NCBI RefSeq assembly: GCF_016861605.1 | Contig: NZ_BOLM01000010.1 | Coordinates: 1 to 64,000 of the forward strand | DNA length: 64,000 nucleotides | Reading direction: 5' to 3' | Source: Levilactobacillus wangkuiensis | Lineage (GTDB): Bacteria > Bacillota > Bacilli > Lactobacillales > Lactobacillaceae | In this document: piece after piece, positions 34,960-43,749 of the stretch | How positions within the stretch are numbered: position 1 is the stretch's first letter | Layout of the letters: each line of letters begins with the position of its first letter | Position numbers and translations under genes: made by a program | The notes under the pieces: generated by a model | The model's input: only the letters and a program-made list of their open reading frames with translations | Told to the model about the DNA's origin: nothing | Database searches by the model: none

Positions 34960-35829
34960 GTGACGGACCTAGTAACTACCACAGCCACCTCTTCCAAGTG
35001 GCTGCAACATTATTTAAATACTTTCGACTGGGAAAAGGTGCTGCACCTGATCACCAGTCGCTTTCTGAGTCTCCTCTTCCTCACCCTGTTGTTTTTCGTA
35101 ATCAACGTGGTCGGCCGGTGGATTCTCAACCGAAGTTTCAAACGCTACCTGGTGCCTAAGGACGGCCCTACCAATCGCCTGCAGACCATCAGCATGCTGA
35201 CGATGAACCTGTTTCACTACACCATCATCTTCTTCTGGGCCTACGCCATGCTCTCCACTTTGGGCGTGCCGGTCGGGACGTTGGTCGCCGGTGCCGGAAT
35301 CTTCAGTTTGGCTTTAGGCCTGGGTGCCCAGGGCTTTGTCAGCGACTTGGTCACCGGGATTTCCATCCTGATGGAACAACAATTTGACGTGGGCGACACG
35401 GTTAAAATTGGGCTGATCACCGGGACCGTTTCCGCCATGGGCTTGCGCACCACGCAGGTCACCGAGGCGGATGGAACCGTCAACTTCATCCCCAATCGCA
35501 ACATCACCATCGTGGCCAACCGCTCGCGTAACGACATGCACGCGACCATCAATATTCCCATCGCCCCAACGACACCGGTCGAAAAGTTACCCGCTATTAT
35601 TCATGCTACAAACGACCGCCTGTTGCCGGAACATCCCAGCGTGGTCGGCGAACCCGTCATCACCGGTGTGGTCACGTTACCAACCGGTGAACTGGTTTAT
35701 CAGGTCAATCTCGTTGCCAAGAGTGGCAGCCAATTTGGGTTACAGGCCGCCTTTCTAACCGCCTATCTCAAGGCGATTCGTGAGGCTGGCATTCTGCTAC
35801 CCACGCACAATACGCTCCAGAATAAATAA
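34960..35829 (+). CDS. Mechanosensitive ion channel (MscS family)
   Basis: A 289-residue membrane channel that releases solutes on hypo-osmotic shock (YkuT/MscS type). Three helices are seen (about 35-60, 85-108, 113-140). The last is the pore helix, with GAGIFSLALGLGAQGFVSDLVTG showing the Gly/Ala ridge, then the beta domain (FDVGDTVKIG, GTVSAMGLRTTQV, NRNI) and a cytoplasmic vestibule. The start is a GTG at 34960 with AAGGAGGG 8-9 bases upstream; the open frame extends into repeat A1 but without a site. Confidence 0.92.
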   Translation: MTDLVTTTATSSKWLQHYLNTFDWEKVLHLITSRFLSLLFLTLLFFVINVVGRWILNRSFKRYLVPKDGPTNRLQTISMLTMNLFHYTIIFFWAYAMLSTLGVPVGTLVAGAGIFSLALGLGAQGFVSDLVTGISILMEQQFDVGDTVKIGLITGTVSAMGLRTTQVTEADGTVNFIPNRNITIVANRSRNDMHATINIPIAPTTPVEKLPAIIHATNDRLLPEHPSVVGEPVITGVVTLPTGELVYQVNLVAKSGSQFGLQAAFLTAYLKAIREAGILLPTHNTLQNK

Positions 35830-35833
35830 CCCG

Positions 35834-35870
35834 AAGCTTGACCCGAGTTTTCTTGGGTCAAGCTTTTTTT
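35834..35870 (+). terminator. Terminator of mscS
   Basis: AAGCTTGACCC / GGGTCAAGCTT hairpin followed by TTTTT, starting 5 bp after the stop. Confidence 0.93.
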
Positions 35871-35874
35871 GCAC

Positions 35875-35911
35875 GAAAAAACAGGTAACGGCCGCTGCCA
35901 TCACCTGCTTT
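35875..35911 (-). terminator. Terminator of the minus-strand cbpB operon
   Basis: Minus-strand CAGGT-ATGGC / GCC-TTACCTG hairpin followed by TTTTTT. It ends transcription after the small membrane-protein gene, back to back with the mscS terminator. Confidence 0.82.
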
Positions 35912-35932
35912 TCAATTGCAATTTTCAGTTGC

Positions 35933-36091
35933 CTAGCGGTCCAGCCGCCACCAATCAATGGTGCTGATCAGGGCCAAGACAAATAGGATCAAAAATGACC
36001 AGTAACTCCCGGCACCGGTGGCTGCCATAAAGGCTAGTCCAATCGCAAACAACCAGAGGATCCCAATCAGGATACCTAAAACAAGTTTCAT
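35933..36091 (-). CDS. Small membrane protein, unknown function (52 aa)
   Basis: A 52-codon gene read directly from the minus strand: it starts MKLVLGILIGILWLFAIGL and ends STIDWWRLDR. Two hydrophobic segments fill most of the protein. AAGGGGGAA lies 6 bases before the ATG, an in-frame TAG closes it, and a terminator follows 22 bp later. It is 45 bp downstream of cbpB on the same strand. I do not recognise a family. Confidence 0.75.
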   Translation of the reverse strand: MKLVLGILIGILWLFAIGLAFMAATGAGSYWSFLILFVLALISTIDWWRLDR

Positions 36092-36136
36092 TAGAAATTC
36101 CCCCTTCATTTAACGATTGTGGGCCACCCGCGATGC

Positions 36137-36628
36137 TCAGTGGTCGCCATTTTCAATCACTTTTTCCCGTGGGGTGACCTCGTAATGGTCATCCAAATTG
36201 TGGGCTAAGTAGTTTACGCGTTTTAAAATTTCGCGGCGGGTAATGATGCCCTGAAAAACATTATCCTGATTCAATAACGGGATAAAGGGTTCATCCACCA
36301 TATAGCTTAAGATTGTTTCTAATTTAGCTGGGTCGTCTACCCAGTGCTCTACCGGTAACATGGCGTCGGCCACGGTGTAGTTGCTCAACTGTTCCACCGC
36401 CGCGCCTGGCACATGCAACAATTTATCGGTAATTGCGGCTAGCGAAATCATCCCCTGCAGGTGATCATCGGGGTCGAGGACCGGAATCCGGCTGTACCCA
36501 ACCTTAGAGAGCACCATCAAAGCATGCTCCAGCGTATTGGTCGCTGTCACGTTGGCAACGACCGCGGCTGGAATCACATAACTCTTGGGGTCATTGCGCA
36601 ATAGCTGCTCAACAGCAGGGTCAATCAT
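36137..36628 (-). CDS. cbpB: CBS-domain protein, likely cyclic-di-AMP-binding CbpB
   Basis: A 163-residue protein made of two CBS domains (about 15-75 and 85-150: HALMVLSKVGYSRIPVLD, MVDEPFIPLLNQDNVFQGIITRREIL). It resembles CbpB (DarB, YkuL), which binds c-di-AMP and links it to the stringent-response enzyme Rel and to pyruvate carboxylase in other Firmicutes. Partner binding here is inferred. It is 21 bp downstream of the phosphodiesterase gene in the murI-rdgB-yfcE-cbpB operon. Confidence 0.82.
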   Translation of the reverse strand: MIDPAVEQLLRNDPKSYVIPAAVVANVTATNTLEHALMVLSKVGYSRIPVLDPDDHLQGMISLAAITDKLLHVPGAAVEQLSNYTVADAMLPVEHWVDDPAKLETILSYMVDEPFIPLLNQDNVFQGIITRREILKRVNYLAHNLDDHYEVTPREKVIENGDH

Positions 36629-36649
36629 GGGTCATGTCATCCTTTCTAG

Positions 36650-37168
36650 TTACAAACGGTCAAAGGTAAATTTTAAATCGGGCACGGGCTGGGCATCACG
36701 GGTGTAATACTGGACGACCCATTGCGTCGGTGTCACGGTGATCATGGCACAGGTGCCCCCTAGCTGGCGGAACTCACCGCGCGGCTGACTGATACTTCCG
36801 GGATTCACGAAAACGTGGCCCCCGACCGCTTCGGCCGCCAGCTCATGAGTGTGACCGTAAAAAACGAGGTCGGCCTGTTCCTGATCCGCGTGCAATTTCA
36901 GCTTAGTGAGGTCCCAATGCACCTCATCGTAGTGGCCGTGCGTCAACAAGACCTTGCAGCCGTCAACCGTGGGCGTCTGCACCAACGGTAACTGACTATC
37001 GAAGTCCATGTTGCCCATCACCACGTACGCATCCTTGAACCAGGGATCATCGGCGTTCATTTCGGAATCGCCACAGTGAAAAATGGTATCCGGTTGCAAA
37101 GCCTGCTTGAGACTGACCAGGATGTCCCGGTCTCCATGATTATCACTGACTACCAGCCAACGTGTCAT
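36650..37168 (-). CDS. YfcE-type metallophosphoesterase
   Basis: A 172-residue calcineurin-like phosphodiesterase. The metal-binding motifs are VSDNHGD, HCGDSE, VMGNMD, LLTHGHYD and FYGHTH, in order. Small MJ0936/YfcE-type enzymes act on artificial phosphodiesters; the natural substrate is unknown. The ATG at 37168 shares one base with the rdgB stop (TAATG) and has GGGAGG upstream, so translation is coupled. The murI-rdgB-yfcE order is common in Bacilli. Confidence 0.9.
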   Translation of the reverse strand: MTRWLVVSDNHGDRDILVSLKQALQPDTIFHCGDSEMNADDPWFKDAYVVMGNMDFDSQLPLVQTPTVDGCKVLLTHGHYDEVHWDLTKLKLHADQEQADLVFYGHTHELAAEAVGGHVFVNPGSISQPRGEFRQLGGTCAMITVTPTQWVVQYYTRDAQPVPDLKFTFDRL

Positions 37169-37770
37169 TATTTTTCCTCCCACCATTCATCGAATTGCGG
37201 TAACATTGCCGCCGTGGCCTTAGCCCGGTGACTGTGTTGATTCTTTTGAGCCAAACCCATTTCGGCAAAGGTCGCGTGTTCGGCAGGCACATAAAATAAG
37301 GGATCATACCCGAAGCCATCTTCGCCACGAGGCGCCGTTAAAATTTCACCACGCACCTCACCCGTGGCCACGAGCTTCTTGCCATTCGGCTTGATCAACA
37401 CTAACGACGTGTGAAACCCAGCGCCCCGTTGTGCGGCGGGAACGCCTTGTAGATTTGCCAACAATTTGGCATTGTTCTTGGCATCATCGTGATCGCCGGC
37501 GTACCGTGCAGAATAGATGCCCGGTTCACCATTGAGGGCGTCGACCATCAGGCCAGAATCGTCCGCTAAAACGGGCAATTGCGTCTGTTTGGCCACCGCA
37601 GTCGCCTTCAGCGTGGCGTTTTCCGTGAAGGTCGTCCCGGTCTCCGCAACCTGCGTGAGGTCCGGAAAATCTGCCAGTGTCTTCACCGTCAGACCCTTGG
37701 GCTCAAAAATAGCGCGAAATTCACGGGCCTTTCCCGCGTTGTTCGTGGCGATTACCAATGTGTTCTCCAT
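37168..37770 (-). CDS. rdgB: XTP/dITP diphosphatase (RdgB/HAM1)
   Basis: A 200-residue house-cleaning enzyme that hydrolyses non-canonical purine triphosphates (XTP, dITP, ITP) and so prevents mutagenic incorporation. Signatures are LVIATNNAGKAREF, TFTENATLKA, LADDSGLMVDALNGEPGIYSARYAG and GFGYDPLFYVP. The ATG at 37770 has GGAGG upstream and lies 2 bp past the murI stop; an open upstream extension is rejected. Confidence 0.95.
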   Translation of the reverse strand: MENTLVIATNNAGKAREFRAIFEPKGLTVKTLADFPDLTQVAETGTTFTENATLKATAVAKQTQLPVLADDSGLMVDALNGEPGIYSARYAGDHDDAKNNAKLLANLQGVPAAQRGAGFHTSLVLIKPNGKKLVATGEVRGEILTAPRGEDGFGYDPLFYVPAEHATFAEMGLAQKNQHSHRAKATAAMLPQFDEWWEEK

Positions 37771-37772
37771 GC

Positions 37773-38603
37773 TTATTCTACCTCCGCGGGGGTCGCTAAC
37801 GTGCTGACATCTAAGTGGGTGACGTGCTTGGGGGCGATTTCTAACCATTCACTGGCCAATTGATTAAACTGGTCAACGTCACCGGTTGTGTAATACGTCG
37901 CCGTCACGGGCTGTCCCGTGGTATTCAGTTCATGCTTGTCTTTCAAAATAGCTGCAGTCTGTTCAGCCGCGGATACGCCGGGATCAACCAACGTCACTTC
38001 GGGCCCGATTGCCCGCTGAATGGCGTCTCTCAGCAGTGGAAAATGGGTGCAGCCCATGACTAGCGTATCAATGTCGGTTCCTTGGAAGGGTGCCAAGTTT
38101 TGCGCCACCACTTCTTGGGCGTGCGCCGAGGTCAAATCATTGTGTTCGGCCAGTGTCACCAGTTGGGGACAGGCGACACTCACGACCTGGTTCTGCGCAT
38201 CGACGGCCAAAATATCCTGTTGATATTGGCCACTCTTAACGGTCCCTTCCGTCGCGATGACGCCAATCTTGTGGTTCTTGGTGACCTTAGCTGCCGTCGT
38301 GGCGCCGGGGGCAATCACCCCAACCACGGGCACGGGTAGCTCCGACTGCATCTGCGTTAAGGCCGCCGCTGTTGCCGTGTTGCAAGCGATAACAAATATT
38401 TTAATGTTGGCATGTTGCCGTAAGTAAGTGGCAATCTGTCGCGTAAAGGTCGTGACTTCTTCGACCGACCGGGGACCGTATGGCAAGCGCGCCTGGTCGC
38501 CCAAAAAGACCGTATTTTCAGCTGGTAATAATCGCTGAACTTCCTTTAAAACTGTTAAACCGCCGACTCCTGAATCCATGAGACCAATCGGATCTGTTTG
38601 CAT
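37773..38603 (-). CDS. murI: Glutamate racemase
   Basis: A 276-residue cofactor-independent racemase that makes D-glutamate for peptidoglycan. The two catalytic Cys are in VIACNTATAA (about residue 74) and VMGCTHFPLL (about 185). LMDSGVGGLTVLKE marks the N-terminus. AAGGAG precedes the ATG. It is the first gene of the murI-rdgB-yfcE-cbpB operon. Confidence 0.96.
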   Translation of the reverse strand: MQTDPIGLMDSGVGGLTVLKEVQRLLPAENTVFLGDQARLPYGPRSVEEVTTFTRQIATYLRQHANIKIFVIACNTATAAALTQMQSELPVPVVGVIAPGATTAAKVTKNHKIGVIATEGTVKSGQYQQDILAVDAQNQVVSVACPQLVTLAEHNDLTSAHAQEVVAQNLAPFQGTDIDTLVMGCTHFPLLRDAIQRAIGPEVTLVDPGVSAAEQTAAILKDKHELNTTGQPVTATYYTTGDVDQFNQLASEWLEIAPKHVTHLDVSTLATPAEVE

Positions 38604-38790
38604 GAATCAACGCTCCTTCTCGATGTTCTTGAATCTCCATTATCGCCTTTTTATTAACCGGTTTCAAGTTTCCTGCCAGGCAAAACGCCAATTCTCATAA
38701 ATATACGTAAAATTTACCGGATAGTCATATTCCTGAAACAAATACGGTATAATGAGTTCAGAAACTATCGGAATGAAGGAGTCCACCATC

Positions 38791-39309
38791 GTGAAAAACT
38801 TATATCAAACCGTCATGGCTGATGCCGACGGTGCCGCAAATCTGCCACAAATGTTACTCAGAGAAGCCTTACTCCCAGAATTGTTAGGCGATGACCAGGG
38901 CGACATCAACTACTGGGCGGGCAAATCACTGGCTCGCCGGTTCCCAATCGGCAACCCCAAGGACGCCGCTACCTTCTTTGAGCAAGTTGGGTTTGGCCAC
39001 TTGTCCCTGATCAAACAGACGGCCCAAATGACCCGTTGGCAACTCAGTGGCACGCCCGTTAAGCTACGGAAACAATTACAAGGCGATGGCGATTTCACGT
39101 TGGAAGCGGGTTTCCTCGCAGAAATGATGGCCCAACAGCTAGGCGTTTCCGCTGAAGCCGAGTTAACTGAAACTTCCCGCAAGCTGCAGGCCACCACCGT
39201 CACCTTCGACGTCTACACCGATCCCGAAGATGTGATTCCGGACTACGATGCCCCCACCCCACTGGCAGTGGTTCGCGACGAACCTACTGAATCGCCTGAA
39301 GAAAACTAA
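38791..39309 (+). CDS. YslB family (DUF2507) protein
   Basis: A 172-residue protein with the DUF2507 pattern: LLREALLPELLGDDQGDINYWAGKSLARRFP, FFEQVGFGHLSLI, then FTLEAGFLAEMMAQ. The fold resembles V4R-type ligand-binding domains and the function is unknown. The start is a GTG at 38791 with AAGGAG 9 bases upstream. A TATAAT (38747-38752) serves as -10. It is divergent from murI. Confidence 0.85.
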   Translation: MKNLYQTVMADADGAANLPQMLLREALLPELLGDDQGDINYWAGKSLARRFPIGNPKDAATFFEQVGFGHLSLIKQTAQMTRWQLSGTPVKLRKQLQGDGDFTLEAGFLAEMMAQQLGVSAEAELTETSRKLQATTVTFDVYTDPEDVIPDYDAPTPLAVVRDEPTESPEEN

Positions 39310-39324
39310 CCAAGTTTCATGTCA

Positions 39325-39361
39325 GCACTGACCGCACTATCACGATGGTCAGTGCTTTTTT
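39325..39361 (+). terminator. Terminator of the yslB-type gene
   Basis: GCACTGACC / GGTCAGTGC hairpin followed by TTTTTT. Confidence 0.92.
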
Positions 39362-39365
39362 CGTC

Positions 39366-39403
39366 AAAAAAAAACGGCCGCCACCGCAGTGACGACCGTT
39401 TGC
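39366..39403 (-). terminator. Terminator of trxA
   Basis: Minus-strand AAACGG-CG-CAC / GTG-CG-CCGTTT hairpin followed by T8, 8 bp after the stop. Confidence 0.9.
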
Positions 39404-39410
39404 CAACGCG

Positions 39411-39731
39411 TTAAGCTTCCACGTATTGGTCCAAAATCTTCTTCAATTGGTCCTTGGAGTGGTAACCCACGATAGAGTCGACCACTTGGCCGTCCTTCTT
39501 CACGAGTAAGGTTGGGATACTCATGATACCAAAGGATTGTGGCGTGTTAGGGTTGGCGTCAACGTCCATCTTGTTGAACGTGACGTTATCCATTTCCTCA
39601 GATAATTGTTCAACGACTGGTGATTGCATCCGACAAGGACCACACCAAGTTGCCCAAAAGTCCGTCAGGGTTACACCCTTAGCGGTGTCCTGTTCAAAGG
39701 TCTTATCAGTTGTTTCTGCTACTGCTGCCAT
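39411..39731 (-). CDS. trxA: Thioredoxin
   Basis: A 106-residue cytosolic thiol-disulfide oxidoreductase. The redox motif WCGPC is at about residues 29-33 within DFWATWCGPCR, and the cis-proline is in SIPTLL. It reduces disulfides in ribonucleotide reductase and other enzymes. AAGGAGG precedes the ATG. It has its own promoter and terminator. Confidence 0.96.
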   Translation of the reverse strand: MAAVAETTDKTFEQDTAKGVTLTDFWATWCGPCRMQSPVVEQLSEEMDNVTFNKMDVDANPNTPQSFGIMSIPTLLVKKDGQVVDSIVGYHSKDQLKKILDQYVEA

Positions 39732-39777
39732 TCAGAATTGCCTCCTTATCAAATTTAATCACGACTTCATATCTTTC

Positions 39778-39805
39778 AGTCTACCAGAATTTTTTGAAAT
39801 CACAA
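39778..39805 (-). promoter_or_regulatory. trxA promoter
   Basis: On the minus strand TTGTGA (39800-39805) and TAGACT (39778-39783) with a 16-base spacer and a TGG extension before the -10. Confidence 0.65.
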
Positions 39806-39862
39806 CTAAGTTGCTTACAATTTATTAGCATTCGCATTTGCTGCGGGGGAACTGCTTTGTTC

Positions 39863-40134
39863 GCACCTCCGGGTCGGTGAAAACTGAGCCGTGACGCTGT
39901 CGGTTGTCCGTTCCCGCCGGCGGGTTCAAAATGCCCTGCTATGGGGCCGGTTCCAGCCTGAGAACCGGGCTTCCGCCTCAACTTTGCGCCTGAAACCCGG
40001 TCGCAAAGGTTGTCCCGTGGACTAGGCTGAGCAAAAACCTCAGCCAAGACCACCGACACAGCTGGGCATTTTGACCCGCCTCTGGTCACTCACACTGGCC
40101 AGCTCGGCTCATTTTCACCAGTCCTGCGGCTGAC
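39863..40134 (+). repeat. Structured intergenic repeat, composite, copy B4
   Basis: The clearest composite. The outer shell CACCTCCGGGTCGGTGAAAA-TGAGCC pairs with GGCTCA-TTTTCACC and ends CCTGCGGCTGAC. Inside lies a complete type B core (GTTCCC start, CAACTTTGCG/CGCAAAGGTTG P3, GGCTGAG/CTCAGCC P4, CACCGACACAGCTGG). In P3 the base of the stem is CAA/TTG where others have CG/CG or TA/TA. Confidence 0.88.
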
Positions 40135-40361
40135 ACGGCGTTCCCCGTATCAAACGGCTCATCAATCAATTGGTTGGCACTTACTTGTCTGACTCATTAG
40201 CTAATGGTTAGTTTCTACTCACGCAACTATGCAATGGTCGCCTAACCAAAAATCCCCCAGTAAGCAATTTACTGAGAGACTTTAATCACAAACAATTTAA
40301 TACACACAACCCACACACGCCTCGGTGATGGCTCCACCGTTGGGCTCTCACGCCATGTAAG

Positions 40362-40541
40362 CCGTGAGGGCGGGGAAAATAAGTTCAGCCGTGGGAATTT
40401 CCTTAACAGCTTTTTTTGCTGTTAAGGAAATTGGCGTCTTTGAGACTCGGGTTTTGAGGCTCAAAGCGAGGTTAAAGACCGCTTCTCAGGCTTTGACCGT
40501 CCTTCCCTCGCGTTCCGACTTATTTTCCCCGCCCGGTAAGG
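40362..40541 (-). repeat. Structured intergenic repeat, type A, copy A2
   Basis: Outer stem GGGCGGGGAAAATAAGT / ACTTATTTTCCCCGCCC, a version of the shell changed on both arms. P4 is a perfect AATTTCCTTAACAGC/GCTGTTAAGGAAATT hairpin and P2 is GGT-AAAG/CTTT-ACC. It starts 12 bp after the mutS2 stop, reading in the same direction. Confidence 0.85.
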
Positions 40542-40553
40542 CCCTGAAAAAGA

Positions 40554-42917
40554 CTACTTAAACCGCACAACCGTCGACCCGTCACCACCGGCGTTGGCTG
40601 GGGAGAAGCCGAAGCTCTTGATGCGGTTATTCCGCTTCAAGTACTCGGTGACCCCTTTCCGCAAGGCCCCGGTGCCCTTTCCGTGAATGATCGTCACAGA
40701 TGGGTAACCCGCTAGCAAGGCGGAATCAATGTACCGGTCAACTTCGGCCATGGCCTCTTCATAACGGTGACCGCGGAGATCCAAGGTTGGCGACATGCCG
40801 CTGGAGCCACTGCGTTTCACACTAGCCCGCGGTTGTTTGGCCGACTTGGCTGGGTCCTTGGCCTTTTCCAGGTCGTTGGTGGCAATCTTCATTTTCAAGA
40901 TTCCCAGTTGGACTTCCCAGTGGCTGTCATCCAGTTGCTGCATCAGGACCCCGATTTGACCGTAGGACTTGACCAGCACGCTGTCACCCTTGTGGAAGTC
41001 GAGCTTGGCCTTTTCCCGCCGCAGGACTCGGTTCTTCTTGAGCTTGGTATCCTGTTGCAGGGCGTTCAAGGCGCCTTGAGCCGCAATCAGCTCGTCTTCC
41101 TTAACGACGCTCTGACCGGCAGCCAACTGCTTCTTCCGCAAATCAGAAATGATTTGGTTGGCCCGCTTCCGGGACTCATCGACCAGCCGGTTGGCGTCGC
41201 GCTTGGCGTCCGTCATCAACTGATCCTTCTGATGTTGATAGCTGTCAAATTGCTTTTGTAATTGATCGTGTAAGTCATCGGCTTCGGCCAATTGGGTCCG
41301 TAAACTCTCGGCATCATCGTCGACCCGCCGCTTTTGTTCGGTCAGGTCGGAAATCATGGCGTTCAAGTCTTGACTGTCTTGGTCGGTCAACCCCCGAGCC
41401 GCGTCAATCACCTGTGACGGCATCCCCAGCCGGGCCGCAATGTCTAAGGCATTACTTCGTCCAGGAATCCCAATCAACAGCTTGTACGTTGGTTGGAGCG
41501 TTTCGCCGTTGAACTCCATGCTGGCGTTAATCGTATCTGGCCGGTTGTACCCGTAAGCCTTCAGCTCAGGATAGTGGGTCGACGCCATGACATAGCTACC
41601 TAGCGTCCCGATTTCGTCCAAAATAGCGATGGCCAGTGCGGCCCCTTCTTGGGGATCGGTGCCGGCACCCAGTTCATCGACCACGATTAAGCTGTGGTCG
41701 TCGGCCTGTTTCAGGATGGCTACGATATTTTCCATGTGCCCGGAGAACGTACTCAGACTTTGCTCGATGGATTGTTCATCCCCGATGTCCGCAAAAATAT
41801 CGTTGAAGATACCAATCACACTGTTTTCATTAGCGGGAATAAACAAGCCCGACTGCCCCATTAATTGGACCAGTGCCAACGTCTTCAGCGTGATGGTCTT
41901 CCCACCAGTGTTGGGCCCGGTCACGATGATGGCCTTGTAGTCCTTACCGATGGTGATGTCGTTGGCTACGACCTTCCGCTGATCAATCAGTGGGTGGCGT
42001 GCCTGCCGCAAGCTGACCTGATTATCCAGGGACAGCTTGGGTTCAGTAGCCTTCAAATGATGGGCGTACTTGGCCTTGGCATTGATGAAATCAAAGTGCC
42101 CCAGAATTTCTGAGTTCCGTAAAATTTCATCCTGGTACGGATCAAGTAAAGCCGTCAATTCGGCTAAAATGCGTTGTTCCTCGTGACGTTCATCCATTTG
42201 ATTTTGTCGTAACCGGTTGTTCAAGCCCACAACTGCTTGGGGTTCAATGAACAGCGTTTGGCCACTGGCACTTTGATCATGCACGATTCCACCAAAGTGT
42301 TGCTTGTAAGCGGCCTGAACGGGAATTACGTAACGGTCATCCCGAATGGTCACGATAGTTTCACTCAGATATTTGGCATCCTTGCCCCGGGTGTATTGGT
42401 CCATGGTCCGGCGGATTTCCGCCTCGGTCTGAGTGATGTGCTGGCGAATCTGCTTCAAGGCGGGTGAGGCTTCATCCGTGATGTGGCCGTCGCCCTCTAG
42501 TGAAGTCCGCAATCGCCGTGTCACATCGGGTAACGTGACCAGTTCCTTCACAACTCGGTCGAGCCGACGTAAATCGACTTCCTTTTCAGCTAAGTCATGG
42601 AAAAATTTGACCACGGTTCCGGTCGTCCATAAGACCCGACTGATTTGAGCCAATTCCAACCCGTTCAGGGCAGCCTCCATGGCTAACCGGTGTAAATGCG
42701 GCCGGATATCATCCAGCTTGGGCAGTGGAATCCCACTCTCCAAGCGGTAGATGTCGGCACCGTCTCTGGTTTCGTCCAACCAGGTCTGCAGTTGTTTGGC
42801 ATCCGCGGTTGGGGCCAGCTGACTCAGCTCATGCTGACCAGCTGCCGAGACCAAGTAAGTGCGTAAGGCTTGCTTGATTCGGTCGTACTCCATAATTTTC
42901 AATGTTTTTTGATTCAT
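40554..42917 (-). CDS. mutS2: MutS2 (endonuclease MutS2 / ribosome-collision rescue factor)
   Basis: A 787-residue protein. A MutS-like core and clamp (about 1-310) is followed by an ATPase with Walker A GPNTGGKTIT (about 335), VDELGAGTDPQEGAAL and STHYPELK. A coiled coil follows (about 510-640), a KOW-like segment, and a C-terminal Smr nuclease domain with LDLRGHRYEEA and HGKGTGAL. Unlike MutS it does not do mismatch repair. It suppresses homologous recombination and, in Bacillus, acts on collided ribosomes. It is downstream of zapA-cvpA with a 27-bp gap. Confidence 0.95.
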   Translation of the reverse strand: MNQKTLKIMEYDRIKQALRTYLVSAAGQHELSQLAPTADAKQLQTWLDETRDGADIYRLESGIPLPKLDDIRPHLHRLAMEAALNGLELAQISRVLWTTGTVVKFFHDLAEKEVDLRRLDRVVKELVTLPDVTRRLRTSLEGDGHITDEASPALKQIRQHITQTEAEIRRTMDQYTRGKDAKYLSETIVTIRDDRYVIPVQAAYKQHFGGIVHDQSASGQTLFIEPQAVVGLNNRLRQNQMDERHEEQRILAELTALLDPYQDEILRNSEILGHFDFINAKAKYAHHLKATEPKLSLDNQVSLRQARHPLIDQRKVVANDITIGKDYKAIIVTGPNTGGKTITLKTLALVQLMGQSGLFIPANENSVIGIFNDIFADIGDEQSIEQSLSTFSGHMENIVAILKQADDHSLIVVDELGAGTDPQEGAALAIAILDEIGTLGSYVMASTHYPELKAYGYNRPDTINASMEFNGETLQPTYKLLIGIPGRSNALDIAARLGMPSQVIDAARGLTDQDSQDLNAMISDLTEQKRRVDDDAESLRTQLAEADDLHDQLQKQFDSYQHQKDQLMTDAKRDANRLVDESRKRANQIISDLRKKQLAAGQSVVKEDELIAAQGALNALQQDTKLKKNRVLRREKAKLDFHKGDSVLVKSYGQIGVLMQQLDDSHWEVQLGILKMKIATNDLEKAKDPAKSAKQPRASVKRSGSSGMSPTLDLRGHRYEEAMAEVDRYIDSALLAGYPSVTIIHGKGTGALRKGVTEYLKRNNRIKSFGFSPANAGGDGSTVVRFK

Positions 42918-42944
42918 CGGCGAACTCCTCTCTCCCGAATCAAT

Positions 42945-43484
42945 CTAATTCGATTCATGCTCCGTCAGCCACCAGGTGAACACCTGCTTTGAGAGCACGG
43001 GTGTCTGTTTGACAATCCACTGGGCGACTGGGGAGGCTTGATAACTGTTTTGAAAACCCTGAATTGGTAACAGGATTAGTAAATTTAAGGTTAAAAAAAT
43101 GACTACATAACGAATGACCAGATTAATCAGACCACCCGCTAAGGAATTAACTTGATGAATCACTGGCAACCAGGTCACCTTGTTGATGCCATAAGCTAAT
43201 TTGCGGACAATGAAAAAGCCCACGGTCAAAATGGCCGAAAACGCGAGACCATTTAAAAAGAAACTGCTACTCTCAGCCGCGGTCACGGCGCTGGCAGAAC
43301 TGTTCAGGGAAAGATTTCCCACGAACTGGCCCACGCCGCTTGCCAGTGGTTTGGCACCCAACCGGGCGATAACCCAAACAATCAAGTAGCCAATCGTGCT
43401 AATAATCTGTAACACCAGTCCCCGCCGGTAGCCCCGACGAAAACCAAAGATGAGAACTGCGAGAATAATTAAGCTTAAAACCAA
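42945..43484 (-). CDS. CvpA family membrane protein
   Basis: A 179-residue protein with about four membrane helices (1-30, 65-95, 118-140 and a weak one near the start). The basic FRRGYRRGLVLQI after the first helix is typical for the CvpA/colicin V production family. Its role is unknown, perhaps linked to envelope maintenance. The start is a TTG one base after the zapA stop with GGAGG upstream, so it is translationally coupled. zapA-cvpA-mutS2 is a conserved Firmicute order. Confidence 0.88.
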   Translation of the reverse strand: MVLSLIILAVLIFGFRRGYRRGLVLQIISTIGYLIVWVIARLGAKPLASGVGQFVGNLSLNSSASAVTAAESSSFFLNGLAFSAILTVGFFIVRKLAYGINKVTWLPVIHQVNSLAGGLINLVIRYVVIFLTLNLLILLPIQGFQNSYQASPVAQWIVKQTPVLSKQVFTWWLTEHESN

Positions 43485-43485
43485 A

Positions 43486-43749
43486 CTATTCCTCCGTTTC
43501 TGATGAGTCCTTGCTGGAATCCGTTTGGTCGTTGGCCGCTGCCATCTTTAATTGGTCCGAAACAGCGTTGAACGCCATCAAGATTGCCGCGTCTTCTTTA
43601 CTAATATTGGGTGACAGCTCCTTGAGCTGGGTGAACTGTTCATTCAGCACCTCAGTCACCGCCCGCATATGTTCGTCCGTGGCTTGCCCGACAATCGTGT
43701 AACTCTTGCCGGCAATGACGGCTTTAAAGCGGTGTGTTTCTTCAGTCAT
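43486..43749 (-). CDS. zapA: Cell division protein ZapA
   Basis: An 87-residue FtsZ-associated protein that bundles FtsZ protofilaments in the division ring. The N-terminal beta region (RFKAVIAGKSYTIVG) is followed by a coiled-coil helix (MRAVTEVLNEQFTQL, AAILMAFNAVSDQLKM). AGGGGGAA precedes the ATG. It is the first gene of the zapA-cvpA-mutS2 operon. Confidence 0.9.
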   Translation of the reverse strand: MTEETHRFKAVIAGKSYTIVGQATDEHMRAVTEVLNEQFTQLKELSPNISKEDAAILMAFNAVSDQLKMAAANDQTDSSKDSSETEE

